Origin: Pseudomonas fluorescens
GTDB taxonomy: Bacteria > Pseudomonadota > Alphaproteobacteria > UBA2136 > UBA6156
Assembly (NCBI GenBank): GCA_003241595.1
Contig: QFOU01000023.1
Span: 1 to 18,798, forward strand
Direction of reading: 5' to 3'
DNA length: 18,798 nt
Shown: in pieces, positions 1-7,905 of the stretch
Numbering within the stretch: the first letter of the stretch is position 1
Layout: the number at the start of each line of letters is the position of its first letter
Notes under the pieces: generated by a model
Databases searched by the model: none
What the model saw: only the letters and a program-made list of their open reading frames with translations
Told to the model about the DNA's origin: nothing
Made by a program: the position numbers and the translations under genes

Positions 1-1847
1 ACTTGAGCCTCAACCAGATCACGACGTTGATACAATGCCCGCACGAACTCGAACTTAGCCCGATAGGCCTCAGCAGGATCCTGCATACTTTCAGCTGCCG
101 CCGCCAAGTATTCCAGTCCCTTGGCTTCATCTGGCGTACCTAAACGCACAATACCTTGCAATCGAACCAAACCAACCGGAACCTGAGACGGATCAGCATA
201 CCCATCAACAAGCTGATCAACCACCTTCTGTGCAACAGCGCGATCACCCACCATCACCAAAGCATTCGCTTGCGCAAGCTGGGCGAGGCTCCGCAAATAC
301 GCCGGATAACGTGGCAAGATCCCCCGCTCCTGCGGCCACAGTTTCAACGCGGTCGCATAATCCCCAGCGCGAGATGCCGCAACTGCACGCCATAAACGCG
401 CATGCGGAGATAATTCACCACCTTGATCTAACGCAGCTGCACGCGGAATATCACCCTTGGCAAGTTGGGCCAATGCCATCAACAAACGTGCTTGTGGCGT
501 CGCAGGCAAACCATCTCCACGTTCAGGTAGACCATTTAATACGGCAAGCGCCTCTTCCGGACGCTGCCACGCCATGTAAACACCGGCCAACCGCAAACGC
601 GCATCACGTGCCCGTGCGCTATCATCTGGGGCCTCCGCTACTGACTGAAGCGCATTGGAAACATCATCGTTATAAAACTTGCCACGGTTCGGCAACAACC
701 CTGTGAACATATCAACCGGCTCGATATCTTCAACAGCGATCTCACGAGGAGGAATATTCTCAGCAAAGTCCTCTTTAACCTGGGTCGGAGACGGCTCTGC
801 CAATGCCTTCTTTTTTTCTTCAGCTTCGATCTTTTGCGCATCAAGCGCATGTTGAACAGGCGCCAAAGTGGCCTGATTCCATGTCCCACTCGAAGCTGAA
901 ACCGGCTCAGGATCTACAGGATGAGTAACGCTTACAGGCTCAGAAAGGTTTTTTTTTGAAGACGCATCCTCGTGTTCAAGTCCACTGCTTGTACGTGGCA
1001 ACGTCAAACTTACAAAAGTACCTGGCAGATAAATTTCACCGAGAGCTTCCTTCAAAATCTCGCTGCTGGCACTGCTCACAGCCATGGGCTTCATTGGCTC
1101 GGCTTTGAACACAGGCACTTTGGTTAAACCACTTGGAGCAACTTCAGCCATAGACTTTTTAAGCTTGGGCTCAGGGTTAGACTCCGGCAGCGCGGGCGCA
1201 ACATGAGGTTCGACAGTTGTAGAAGGCTCGATACGAGCGACCATATCATTCATACTGACAGCTTTAAGAGGATCTGCCGTAGAAGAAGCATCAGCAGGCT
1301 GAATCGACGCGGGGGAACTTGCAGGAGAGGCAGATGCAACCACGGGAGCATCTTTCACCGCTTTTGCAACACCAACAACACTTCCGGCAACACTTCTGGC
1401 TTCTCCCACCATGCCCACTTGCCAGACCTTACCGGCAATCGTGAGGGTTTTAGGCACGACAACATCCTTACCCACATACCAGCCATCCTTCAGCAGCATG
1501 ACACTCTCACCCGGAGCACCTTTCCCAGGACGCACCAACCAGTTCGCACCATCCTGCACAACCTGCCAACTGCTCTCCACACCACTTACGGCCACAGCAT
1601 TCACACCATTTTCGCTGACACGCTCCACCTGCACGCCACTGGCCAACTGACCAACTTCGATCTCACCGCTGTTTTCGGGAATAGCAACGATCAATACATC
1701 TTTAGCCGCACGCCACGCGGCAAGCTTATCGGTAGTCGCCTTTACAATGGTCCGGCCATCCGCAATCGCAACCTGCAATGCCGGCGCAGCCAAAGCAGTC
1801 TGGGCCCAAAGGGCCGCTATGAAGGCTGAAAGAAAAACAGGTCTCAT
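1..1847 (-). CDS. Exported protein with beta-rich N-terminal part, low-complexity linker and TPR-like C-terminus (partial)
   Basis: I translated this frame by hand; it is open for 615 codons and leaves the window at the left edge, so the C-terminus is missing. It begins at an ATG inside the stop of the upstream MotB-like gene (ATGA overlap), which argues for translational coupling. Residues 1-20 look like a Sec signal peptide: Arg at position 2, a hydrophobic stretch, then cleavage near ALA-AP. Residues 21-150 are rich in beta-type residues (Val, Gly, Trp) and resemble a small periplasmic domain. Residues 150-350 are Pro/Ala/Ser/Glu-rich and probably a linker, including an A9 run on the coding strand. 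From about residue 376 the sequence is helical and Ala/Leu-rich with TPR-like spacing. By operon context it is probably a periplasmic partner of the two MotB-like proteins; that role is inferred. I do not recognise a named family. Confidence 0.85.
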   Translation of the reverse strand, partial: MRPVFLSAFIAALWAQTALAAPALQVAIADGRTIVKATTDKLAAWRAAKDVLIVAIPENSGEIEVGQLASGVQVERVSENGVNAVAVSGVESSWQVVQDGANWLVRPGKGAPGESVMLLKDGWYVGKDVVVPKTLTIAGKVWQVGMVGEARSVAGSVVGVAKAVKDAPVVASASPASSPASIQPADASSTADPLKAVSMNDMVARIEPSTTVEPHVAPALPESNPEPKLKKSMAEVAPSGLTKVPVFKAEPMKPMAVSSASSEILKEALGEIYLPGTFVSLTLPRTSSGLEHEDASSKKNLSEPVSVTHPVDPEPVSASSGTWNQATLAPVQHALDAQKIEAEEKKKALAEPSPTQVKEDFAENIPPREIAVEDIEPVDMFTGLLPNRGKFYNDDVSNALQSVAEAPDDSARARDARLRLAGVYMAWQRPEEALAVLNGLPERGDGLPATPQARLLMALAQLAKGDIPRAAALDQGGELSPHARLWRAVAASRAGDYATALKLWPQERGILPRYPAYLRSLAQLAQANALVMVGDRAVAQKVVDQLVDGYADPSQVPVGLVRLQGIVRLGTPDEAKGLEYLAAAAESMQDPAEAYRAKFEFVRALYQRRDLVEAQ

Positions 1848-2503
1848 CGGGCACGCACCACTAACTCTACAGAAGATTTATCAGCGATACGAACTTCAGC
1901 AAAGGCTGCGGCAGCCCCCCCTTCAGAGAGCATATTTGCCAACTCAACAGCACGTGATGCCCCTTTAAGGGCATCCGCTTTAACAACGGTAACCCGAATA
2001 CCCAGCGGGTTCTTCCAGCCTCTCAAAGCTGCTCCCAATTCAAGCCACGAGGGTTTTGCCTCCGCAGGGGCAGCATTGAGAACAGCAGGCGGAATTTCAT
2101 ACGCCATCTCAACACGACTTTCAGCCGGTGCGCGCGAAGCCTGAAGAGCACTCCACGAAGAACTCTTTCCCACCCGCTGATGAAGAAGCGCATCCAGATA
2201 AGCAAGGCCCGACTTAACTCCGGTCACGCGTACAACACCATTGTCCCCCTCCCCCACGGGAACCGGTATAACCACTTCCCGCGCAAACTGAGCCTGAAAA
2301 CTACCACTCACAGCATTCCACTTAGAGGCTTCCATGGTCTGCATGGAAAATAACAAAACAAAGAACGCCACTAACAGGCTTGTCAGATCAACACATGTCA
2401 AAAGCCATGCGGTACGGCTTGCCTGATAACGCGGCGCCTGAACCTCACTCCACACGGAAGGCCCTCCCGAAACTCTGGGAACAGACATGACAGGGCTAAT
2501 CAT
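1844..2503 (-). CDS. MotB-like stator protein with degenerate C-terminal OmpA-like region
   Basis: 219 residues. A single membrane helix at about residues 33-54 carries the MotB signature: Trp33, Asp39 and then FF at 47-48, with Lys61 and Trp62 after it. Asp39 lies eight residues before FF, as does the proton-carrying Asp32 of E. coli MotB. The C-terminal 65 residues keep the outline of a MotB/OmpA domain (a helix around SRAVELANML, then a final beta strand). They lack the usual peptidoglycan-binding NxxLSxxRA context and the closing GYGE-like segment. The start overlaps the upstream paralogue by 8 bases, and the stop overlaps the next gene as ATGA. ATG at residue 6 is an alternative start. 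MotB family membership of the N-terminal part is convincing. Function as a working stator subunit is inferred, because no motA is visible and the anchor is poor. Confidence 0.8.
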   Translation of the reverse strand: MISPVMSVPRVSGGPSVWSEVQAPRYQASRTAWLLTCVDLTSLLVAFFVLLFSMQTMEASKWNAVSGSFQAQFAREVVIPVPVGEGDNGVVRVTGVKSGLAYLDALLHQRVGKSSSWSALQASRAPAESRVEMAYEIPPAVLNAAPAEAKPSWLELGAALRGWKNPLGIRVTVVKADALKGASRAVELANMLSEGGAAAAFAEVRIADKSSVELVVRAR

Positions 2504-3185
2504 TCACGCCCCCTTTCGGCTCGATACCACGCACCGACGCACCCGCCTTCTCCCCCACATTCTGGACATTTAATCCCATCGAAGGAAGAGTTGCCGAACC
2601 AGGCGTAACTACAACACGAAGAGTATTGTCCTGAGATGGCACGAACATGGCATCAGCCCCCTGCAATGCCAGAGAGGCCATCATGGAAGACGCCCGCAGC
2701 CCCTCCGAACGCGAAAGCCGTAAAGTCCAGATCACGGTGCTCTCAGAACCCGCCGCCGCAAGCACATTCCGCACAAGCTCGGGCTGCAATAAGGCCCCTT
2801 GGCCGTTAAAAGCACTCGCTAATGGCATGTCCAACTCAATAACACCGGCATTCCCTTCTTGCGGCGAAACACGCAACTCCAGACGATTCCCCATCACACC
2901 ATTCAATCGGGCAATGGCCGATTCACGCCATGCCATCAACGGAGTTTCACCCTGCGACGCCTGACCGGCAAGCACGCGTGATTGCTCATAGCCCTCCCGC
3001 ACTTCTGCTAAAACATCCTCAGCATGCTTGGCACCGCGTGTTGCCATGCTGTTAAGCAACATGAAAAAGACCAACAACAACAAGTTAAGCGATAGCAGCA
3101 TCATCAGCGTACTATCGCCACTGTTCATGGGCTTTTCATAACTTGCCTTCTTCAGCAACAGCGACACGCCGCGCAGCCTTTCCAT
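2496..3185 (-). CDS. MotB-like single-pass membrane protein lacking the channel Asp
   Basis: 229 residues. A short basic N-terminus (two Lys at 12-13) precedes one membrane helix at about residues 27-47 ending in FFMLLNSM, the same pattern as FFVLLFSM in the downstream neighbour. When the two are aligned on FF, the position of the catalytic Asp holds Ser32. The rest (50-229) is predicted to be outside the cytoplasm and contains no OmpA peptidoglycan motif that I recognise. The ATG at 3185 has an in-frame TAA two codons upstream, so it is the most upstream ATG possible, yet it has no good ribosome binding site. ATG at residue 20 is an alternative. The gene heads the three-gene unit. It is best read as a paralogue of the next gene that may form a heteromer with it; this is inference. 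An ExbD/TolR-type relative is less likely. Confidence 0.75.
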   Translation of the reverse strand: MERLRGVSLLLKKASYEKPMNSGDSTLMMLLSLNLLLLVFFMLLNSMATRGAKHAEDVLAEVREGYEQSRVLAGQASQGETPLMAWRESAIARLNGVMGNRLELRVSPQEGNAGVIELDMPLASAFNGQGALLQPELVRNVLAAAGSESTVIWTLRLSRSEGLRASSMMASLALQGADAMFVPSQDNTLRVVVTPGSATLPSMGLNVQNVGEKAGASVRGIEPKGGVND

Positions 3186-3229
3186 TCTTTAAATAAATAC
3201 AACTCAAGCTTAACATAAACCGCACGCAT
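3152..3229 (-). CDS. Possible 25-codon upstream ORF with a strong ribosome binding site
   Basis: On the minus strand an AGGAGG (3237-3242) sits 7 bases before an ATG at 3229. The frame runs 25 codons to TGA and overlaps the start of the MotB-like gene by 34 bases in another frame. The peptide is basic and aromatic at first, then ends Cys-rich. It could be a translated leader that sets translation of the downstream gene, whose own start lacks a good binding site. Equally, the AGGAGG may be chance, or the true start may lie inside. The peptide is not recognised. Confidence 0.3.
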   Translation of the reverse strand: MRAVYVKLELYLFKEWKGCAACRCC

Positions 3230-3305
3230 CGCCAGCCCTCCTGCAGCTTCAGAAGAATACACAACATCAAGCTATGGCCCAAAAACCACGCAAAACCCTA
3301 GAATG

Positions 3306-3333
3306 TAAAATGCCTCCAACCGGAGGCATTTTA
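3306..3333 (-). terminator. Hairpin directly after cheA stop
   Basis: A perfect 12-base-pair inverted repeat (TAAAATGCCTCC and its complement) with a 4-base loop abuts the TAG of cheA. The stem ends in TTTTA on the minus strand. This is a rho-independent type terminator with a short U-tract; its A and T ends would also let it work on the other strand. It separates cheA from the MotB-like unit. Confidence 0.8.
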
Positions 3334-5484
3334 CTAACGGGCCGCAGTGCCGCTCAGCTCTTTCATCAAATAAGGCACATCAAGGATCATGTGAACCTTA
3401 CCGTCACCGGTAATCGTCGCCCCCGAAATAGCCTTATTGTACTCGAACATACCGGTCACCGGCTTCACAACAACCTCTTCCTGCCCCAGCAAGGCATCAA
3501 CCACCAAGCCCATGGAGCTGCTACCTTCGCGTACGACAACAACAAAGCCCTTGCTGCCACCATTACGAGCCTGATCGGCAGTGTCCGTATCAATCACAGC
3601 ACCATCCGCAGTCGGCAACGCCAAAGCATGGGTAAGCTTATCCAGATAGAAGAGCGGCAAAGGCTCACCGCGCAATTCGATCACATCCTGCTCGTTCACA
3701 CGGTGGATGCCGTCGGTCTTGAACTTGATGACCTCGGCAATATCACCGATGGGAATGGCAAAGCCTTCACTTTTCGCACCCACGATCAACGCATTCACGA
3801 TTGCCAGAGTGAGAGGCATGTAAATGCTGAAGCAGGTGCCAACGCCCAACTCACTACGAATATCAATCGTACCCTGCAAGTTCACAATCTTGGTATTCAC
3901 CACATCCATCCCTACACCACGACCACTTACATCGGTAATGGTTTCGGCGGTAGAGAATCCGGGCGCCATGATCAAACGAATCGCTTCCGCATCACTCATC
4001 GCGGCCGCAGCAGTTTCACTCACAACACCCTTCTTCACAGCAACTTTACGGATACGCTCGGGATCAATCCCACGACCATCTTCCTGCACCTGGATAACCA
4101 CGTTGTTACCCTCATAGAAGGCACGAACAACCAGCGTCCCTTCCGGGTGCTTACCAGCCGCCTGACGCTCGGCCGGCGGCTCCAGACCATGATCCAACGC
4201 ATTACGGATCATGTGCACCATCGGGTCGGCCAGATCTTCAACCAAACTCTTATCCACCTCGGTCATTTCACCTTCGATGATAAGATTTACTTCTTTGTTC
4301 AACTGGGTTTTCAGCTCACGTACCTGACGCGGAATCTTGTCAAAGACCTTCTTGATCGGCTGCATGCGTGTCGAAAGCACGCTCATCTGCAAGTCCTGCG
4401 TAACACGGCTCAATTGCTCCATGGTGGAAAAAATCATCGCACCATTATCCAGCTCTTCAATCACCCGGCGCGATTCCACACCGTTCAATTGGCGCAGCAT
4501 GGTGTTACGTGCCAGCACCAGCTCGCCTACAAGGTTCATCACCTTATCAAGACGCGAGGTTTCCACACGAATGGTATCGCCACCGCCATCATCGTTACGA
4601 CGGGCCTGCTGACGGCGGTCATCAACTTTGCGCTGCTCGGCAGCCTGCGCTGGCGGAGCCTTCGCAACAGCCGGACCGACGGCCGGCGAACCCGCAGGAG
4701 CAAGATCATCCCCCTTATCGCGGCTCGGATCTAATGTCGCATCATTCAGAACTTCATCCAGCAGATTGAACGGTTTGGCTTCCGTCACACCGGGCTTGGC
4801 AACCGGACCATCCTCACCCTTGTCACGACTTGGGTCCAACGTTTCATCATTCAAAACCGAAGCCAGAAGCTCGGCATTGACAAGCGGGCCGGCAGGCGCA
4901 ACTTCAATCTCTTTATCACGGCTTGGATCAAGGGTTTCATCACCCATAACCTCATCCATCAGATTGAACGGCTTCTCTTCCACAACAGCCGACTGAGCCT
5001 CAGCTTCGACAGGTGCAGGAGCCGATGCGGCAGGAACTTCAACCTGCTGACCACTAGCCAGCGCATCAAGGATCTCACGCAATTCAGACGTTTCAAAATC
5101 ACTGTCATCATCACGACGCTTCTGGATCAACACCAGTTGCTTCAACATGTCCGTGGTTTGCAACAAAGCGTCCATAACCGGCTTCGTAACCGCCACACGC
5201 CCCTGACGAACCTCATCCAACAGATTCTCGCCCGAGTGCGCCAGCTTAGCGATCTTTTCAAGCCCAAGGAATCCCGCACCACCCTTCAAGGTGTGCAGCA
5301 TCCGGAAAATACGGTCGACCGTTTCCTGATCCGTCTGACTGGAACCACCATCGGCCAGCGCTTCCAGCTTGATTAAATCCTGTTCAAGGGTATCGAGGTT
5401 TTCATCCGCCTCGGTAAAGAATTCCTCAAGGATTTCATTCAGCTCATCGCCCATATCGTCCATGGTCATGGCACAATCTCGCAT
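3334..5484 (-). CDS. cheA: Chemotaxis histidine kinase CheA
   Basis: 716 residues; the cytoplasmic kinase that autophosphorylates on His and passes phosphate to CheY and CheB in response to receptor arrays. Domains: HPt at about 12-120 with phospho-His64 in HTLKGG; a low-complexity Ala/Pro/Glu linker at 145-300; dimerisation helices at about 305-370; HATPase at 370-555 with N-box RNALDHG (427-433), DGRGID (469-474) and GRGVGMD (521-527); CheW-like regulatory domain at 560-705. I see no clear P2 (CheY/CheB docking) fold; the linker instead carries three copies of TLDPSRDK. Start choice is uncertain. ATG at 5484 is the longest. ATG at 5469 has a GAGA about 7 bases upstream and fits better with the promoter found at 5505-5533. 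A hairpin follows the stop immediately. cheW and cheR are not nearby. Confidence 0.97.
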   Translation of the reverse strand: MRDCAMTMDDMGDELNEILEEFFTEADENLDTLEQDLIKLEALADGGSSQTDQETVDRIFRMLHTLKGGAGFLGLEKIAKLAHSGENLLDEVRQGRVAVTKPVMDALLQTTDMLKQLVLIQKRRDDDSDFETSELREILDALASGQQVEVPAASAPAPVEAEAQSAVVEEKPFNLMDEVMGDETLDPSRDKEIEVAPAGPLVNAELLASVLNDETLDPSRDKGEDGPVAKPGVTEAKPFNLLDEVLNDATLDPSRDKGDDLAPAGSPAVGPAVAKAPPAQAAEQRKVDDRRQQARRNDDGGGDTIRVETSRLDKVMNLVGELVLARNTMLRQLNGVESRRVIEELDNGAMIFSTMEQLSRVTQDLQMSVLSTRMQPIKKVFDKIPRQVRELKTQLNKEVNLIIEGEMTEVDKSLVEDLADPMVHMIRNALDHGLEPPAERQAAGKHPEGTLVVRAFYEGNNVVIQVQEDGRGIDPERIRKVAVKKGVVSETAAAAMSDAEAIRLIMAPGFSTAETITDVSGRGVGMDVVNTKIVNLQGTIDIRSELGVGTCFSIYMPLTLAIVNALIVGAKSEGFAIPIGDIAEVIKFKTDGIHRVNEQDVIELRGEPLPLFYLDKLTHALALPTADGAVIDTDTADQARNGGSKGFVVVVREGSSSMGLVVDALLGQEEVVVKPVTGMFEYNKAISGATITGDGKVHMILDVPYLMKELSGTAAR
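4711..4974 (-). repeat. Three-copy peptide motif in the CheA linker
   Basis: Within CheA residues 171-258, the motif D(E/A)TLDPSRDK occurs three times (TLDPSRDK at 184-191, 215-222 and 250-257), with spacings of 31 and 35 residues. Each copy is preceded by a hydrophobic, probably helical segment such as FNLLDEVLND; copies 1 and 3 share KPFNL(M/L)DEV. The strict conservation in an otherwise low-complexity linker suggests a short binding motif. Function is unknown. Confidence 0.9.
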
Positions 5485-5504
5485 ATTTCGTTTTTATTAG
5501 CCTC

Positions 5505-5533
5505 AATATAGCCGAGCACCCCCACCAACTCAA
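5505..5533 (-). promoter_or_regulatory. Probable sigma-70-type promoter for cheA
   Basis: On the minus strand TTGAGT (5528-5533) and TATATT (5505-5510) are separated by exactly 17 bases, matching the consensus at 4 of 6 and 5 of 6 positions. It lies between the hairpin after cheB and the cheA start. A transcript would begin near 5498, giving a very short leader. Confidence 0.6.
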
Positions 5534-5620
5534 TGGAACATCAGCCGGTTGCCCAACAATAACTCAAACCTCTGCGCCCTCTTCATCACTCTTGTCCGAC
5601 ACTTTCTCCCCGCCAACACA

Positions 5621-5641
5621 AAGCCCCCATAACGGGGGCTT
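5621..5641 (-). terminator. Rho-independent-type terminator after cheB
   Basis: AAGCCCCC and GGGGGCTT form a perfect 8-base-pair stem with a 5-base loop, 16 bases past the cheB stop. On the minus strand it is followed by TTTGTGTT, a modest U-tract. It should end or attenuate the cheY-cheZ-cheB transcript before cheA. Confidence 0.7.
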
Positions 5642-5657
5642 GAAGATGCAAGGGAAA

Positions 5658-6755
5658 CTAAACTCCTAAAAGCGAAGCTACACGTCGGCCGATCTGCTCC
5701 AATGGCAAAACCTCGCTGGCGGCCCCTGCCTCAACAACTGCTTTCGGCATACCATAAACAACACAGCTGTCTTTATCCTGAGCAATTACGTGTGCACCAA
5801 GCTCTTTCAGCTTGATATATTCCTTCATGCCGTCCGAACCCATGCCCGTCAGCATCACGGCGATCACGTTCTTGCCATAAGTCTGCCCCACGCTTTCTGC
5901 CAATACGTCAACACTCGGCTTATAAAGGCTCTCACCTTTATCTTCCATCACTTTGCCACTGGTCAGAGAAACACGCGCATGCAAACCACCGGGACTGATA
6001 TAAACCGTGCCTGCCTCCAGCAACATATTGTTCGCCAATTCTACCACCTTGATGCGGCAGATCTCATTCAAACGCTTGGCAAGAGCCAAGGTAAACTGCG
6101 GCGGCATATGCTGGGCGATCACAACTGGCACGGGCAGATTAGCCGGAAGCTGCTCAATCAACGTCTGCAAAGCCTTAGGTCCCCCCGTCGAGCTGCCGAT
6201 CATCACCAGCCGTGCATTGACACGCAAACCAGCCATCAACGGCGCAGGAGGTGCCACAGGGGCAGCCGGACGTACTGGTAATCCGGTGGAATAACTCAAT
6301 GGCTGTACCACGGGCGCAGCACCACCGGCATCCACACCGGCAGCTGCAAGAAGCTTTTCATAAAGCTCTTCCGCACCCCGGAAGATATTCCGCTCTTTAT
6401 CACCAAAAGCCTTGGGTACAAAATCAACAGCGCCCAACTCCAACGCCTTAATGGTAGTATCCGCACCAGCTTCGGTCAGGGTGGAGATCATGATAACCGG
6501 CGTCTTCACCGTCTTCATGATCTCTGCCAATGCTTCCAGACCGTTCATCACGGGCATTTCCACATCCATCGTCATGACATCCGGCTTCAGAAGCATGGCT
6601 TTTTCCCATCCTTCCTTACCATTCGCGGCCGTATCAATCACAGTAAAGCGCGGATCTTTCGAGATCATACGCACCAGCGCACCCCGCATGAAAGTGCTGT
6701 CATCCACCACCAGAACACGAACAGGTTTGGCAGGTGTAACAGTTTGTCCGATCAT
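5658..6755 (-). CDS. cheB: Chemotaxis response regulator methylesterase CheB
   Basis: 365 residues. The cytoplasmic enzyme removes methyl groups from, and deamidates, receptor glutamates once phosphorylated by CheA. The N-terminal receiver domain (about 11-128) has the acidic pair Asp18/Asp19, phospho-Asp64 in MTMDVEMP and Lys115. An Ala/Pro-rich linker (140-178) leads to the esterase domain (180-365) with Ser189 in GSSTGGP, His216 in AQHMPP and Asp308 in TGMGSDG, the complete catalytic triad. Length is normal for the family. The start has AGGA about 9 bases upstream, and that site overlaps the stop of cheZ; the gap between the genes is 12 bases, so the two are probably coupled. The partner methyltransferase CheR is not in the window. 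Confidence 0.97.
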   Translation of the reverse strand: MIGQTVTPAKPVRVLVVDDSTFMRGALVRMISKDPRFTVIDTAANGKEGWEKAMLLKPDVMTMDVEMPVMNGLEALAEIMKTVKTPVIMISTLTEAGADTTIKALELGAVDFVPKAFGDKERNIFRGAEELYEKLLAAAGVDAGGAAPVVQPLSYSTGLPVRPAAPVAPPAPLMAGLRVNARLVMIGSSTGGPKALQTLIEQLPANLPVPVVIAQHMPPQFTLALAKRLNEICRIKVVELANNMLLEAGTVYISPGGLHARVSLTSGKVMEDKGESLYKPSVDVLAESVGQTYGKNVIAVMLTGMGSDGMKEYIKLKELGAHVIAQDKDSCVVYGMPKAVVEAGAASEVLPLEQIGRRVASLLGV

Positions 6756-6767
6756 CGGATTATCCTA

Positions 6768-7472
6768 CTAAAGCAGTTTGGAAAGAATCGAGTCGATTTC
6801 GTCCTGATCCAGACCCTGACCATTCAGCTGGGGGCCGTTCAACAAGGCTGCATCTTCCTGAAGTTCGGCGGCCGTCTGGGCATCCAGGCGGTCACGGTTT
6901 TCCATCAGACCGAACACAACCACCATACGCAACACTTGGCGCTCAATTTCCTGAAGTGCGCGCACAACCTTTTGCACACGCTGGCTGGTAATGTCTTGGA
7001 AGTTGCAGGATTCATAAATGTGGGTGATGCTGGTCGCAGCTTCATTGATGCTGTCATCCACACCGGCAAGGGCATCCGGCTCAAGCGGCGGGTCCATGGC
7101 GATCAAACGCTCGCGCAGATCATTATGGAACATGGTCACACGATCACATTCATCCATGATGCGGCCCGTCGCCTGCTCGGTCATCTGCACAATGGCATCA
7201 AGCTGGTTGGTGGCGTTCGGAAGGTGATCTTCGGCAATATTGCTATTCTTGACTTCGTGCAGCTCTTTTTTGGCATTATTGATATAACGCGCCAGCTCGC
7301 CAAGCTCTTGGTAAAGCTTTTCATTGGTACTGTTCTGTTGGCCGCTCTGACCGAACATTTCCTTTACGGCAGCAACCAGTTCACGCACCTGCTCACCAGG
7401 GATCATATCGCCGTTTTGAGCAGCTTCAAGCGCTGCAATACGTTGGCTCAGGCTAAGATTATCAAGGCTCAT
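6768..7472 (-). CDS. cheZ: CheY-P phosphatase CheZ
   Basis: 234 residues, almost all helical. The diagnostic CheZ segment is NFQDITSQRVQ (157-167), with the DxxxQ pair at Asp160 and Gln164, equivalent to Asp143 and Gln147 of E. coli CheZ, which place water for dephosphorylation of CheY-P. The C-terminus (GLDQDEIDSILSKLL, 220-234) is the family's CheY-binding tail after a flexible stretch. It resembles the CheY-binding segment of FliM in this window (LDQGEIDALLGID). The gene lies 41 bases after cheY and 12 before cheB in the same direction. The start ATG has only a weak upstream AAAGA. Identification is firm from the active-site motif plus the tail. Confidence 0.93.
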   Translation of the reverse strand: MSLDNLSLSQRIAALEAAQNGDMIPGEQVRELVAAVKEMFGQSGQQNSTNEKLYQELGELARYINNAKKELHEVKNSNIAEDHLPNATNQLDAIVQMTEQATGRIMDECDRVTMFHNDLRERLIAMDPPLEPDALAGVDDSINEAATSITHIYESCNFQDITSQRVQKVVRALQEIERQVLRMVVVFGLMENRDRLDAQTAAELQEDAALLNGPQLNGQGLDQDEIDSILSKLL

Positions 7473-7513
7473 GAGGTTAAGATCTTTCTCAAAATTCGTT
7501 ACGTCGCGCTAAC

Positions 7514-7900
7514 CTAGAAAATACCAATGACCTTAGTCATTTTTTCCTTAAGGGTTGCAGCATTAAAGGGCTTTACAATGTAGTTGCTCACACCGGCTTG
7601 TACGGCGGCGATCACGTTCTCGCGCTTACCTTCGGCAGTCACCATAATAAAGGGCGTTACGCGGTATTTCTCACTCTCGCGCACCTTCTTCAGCAGGTCG
7701 ATACCCGTCATCTTTGGCATGTTCCAGTCAGAGATAATCAAATCGATATGCTCGGTGTTCAAACGCTCCCACGCCGTTGTGCCATCATCGGCTTCGGTCA
7801 TGTTGGTAAAACCCAGCTGGCGTAAAAGATTGACCACGATACGGCGCATGGTCTGCGCGTCATCAACCACCAGAATTCGCATGTTACGGTCGACAGTCAT
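7514..7900 (-). CDS. cheY: Chemotaxis response regulator CheY
   Basis: 128 residues, a single receiver domain. Asp13/Asp14 bind metal, Asp58 in SDWNMP is the phosphorylation site, and Thr88, Tyr107 and Lys110 fill the conserved switch positions (VTAE, NYIVKPF). Once phosphorylated by CheA it binds FliM and changes motor rotation. It heads the cheY-cheZ-cheB group. AAGGAATAAGG lies just before the ATG, at the end of a 24-codon ORF that stops 5 bases upstream. A start at Met7 is possible but less likely because of that binding site. No convincing promoter was seen in the gap 7981-8117. Confidence 0.97.
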   Translation of the reverse strand: MTVDRNMRILVVDDAQTMRRIVVNLLRQLGFTNMTEADDGTTAWERLNTEHIDLIISDWNMPKMTGIDLLKKVRESEKYRVTPFIMVTAEGKRENVIAAVQAGVSNYIVKPFNAATLKEKMTKVIGIF

Positions 7901-7905
7901 CGGCC

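Noticed and set aside
3274..4734. Long plus-strand frame of 486 codons across cheA
   Set aside because: It is antisense to an unmistakable cheA, is His/Thr/Arg-rich with no recognisable domain, and arises from cheA codon bias.
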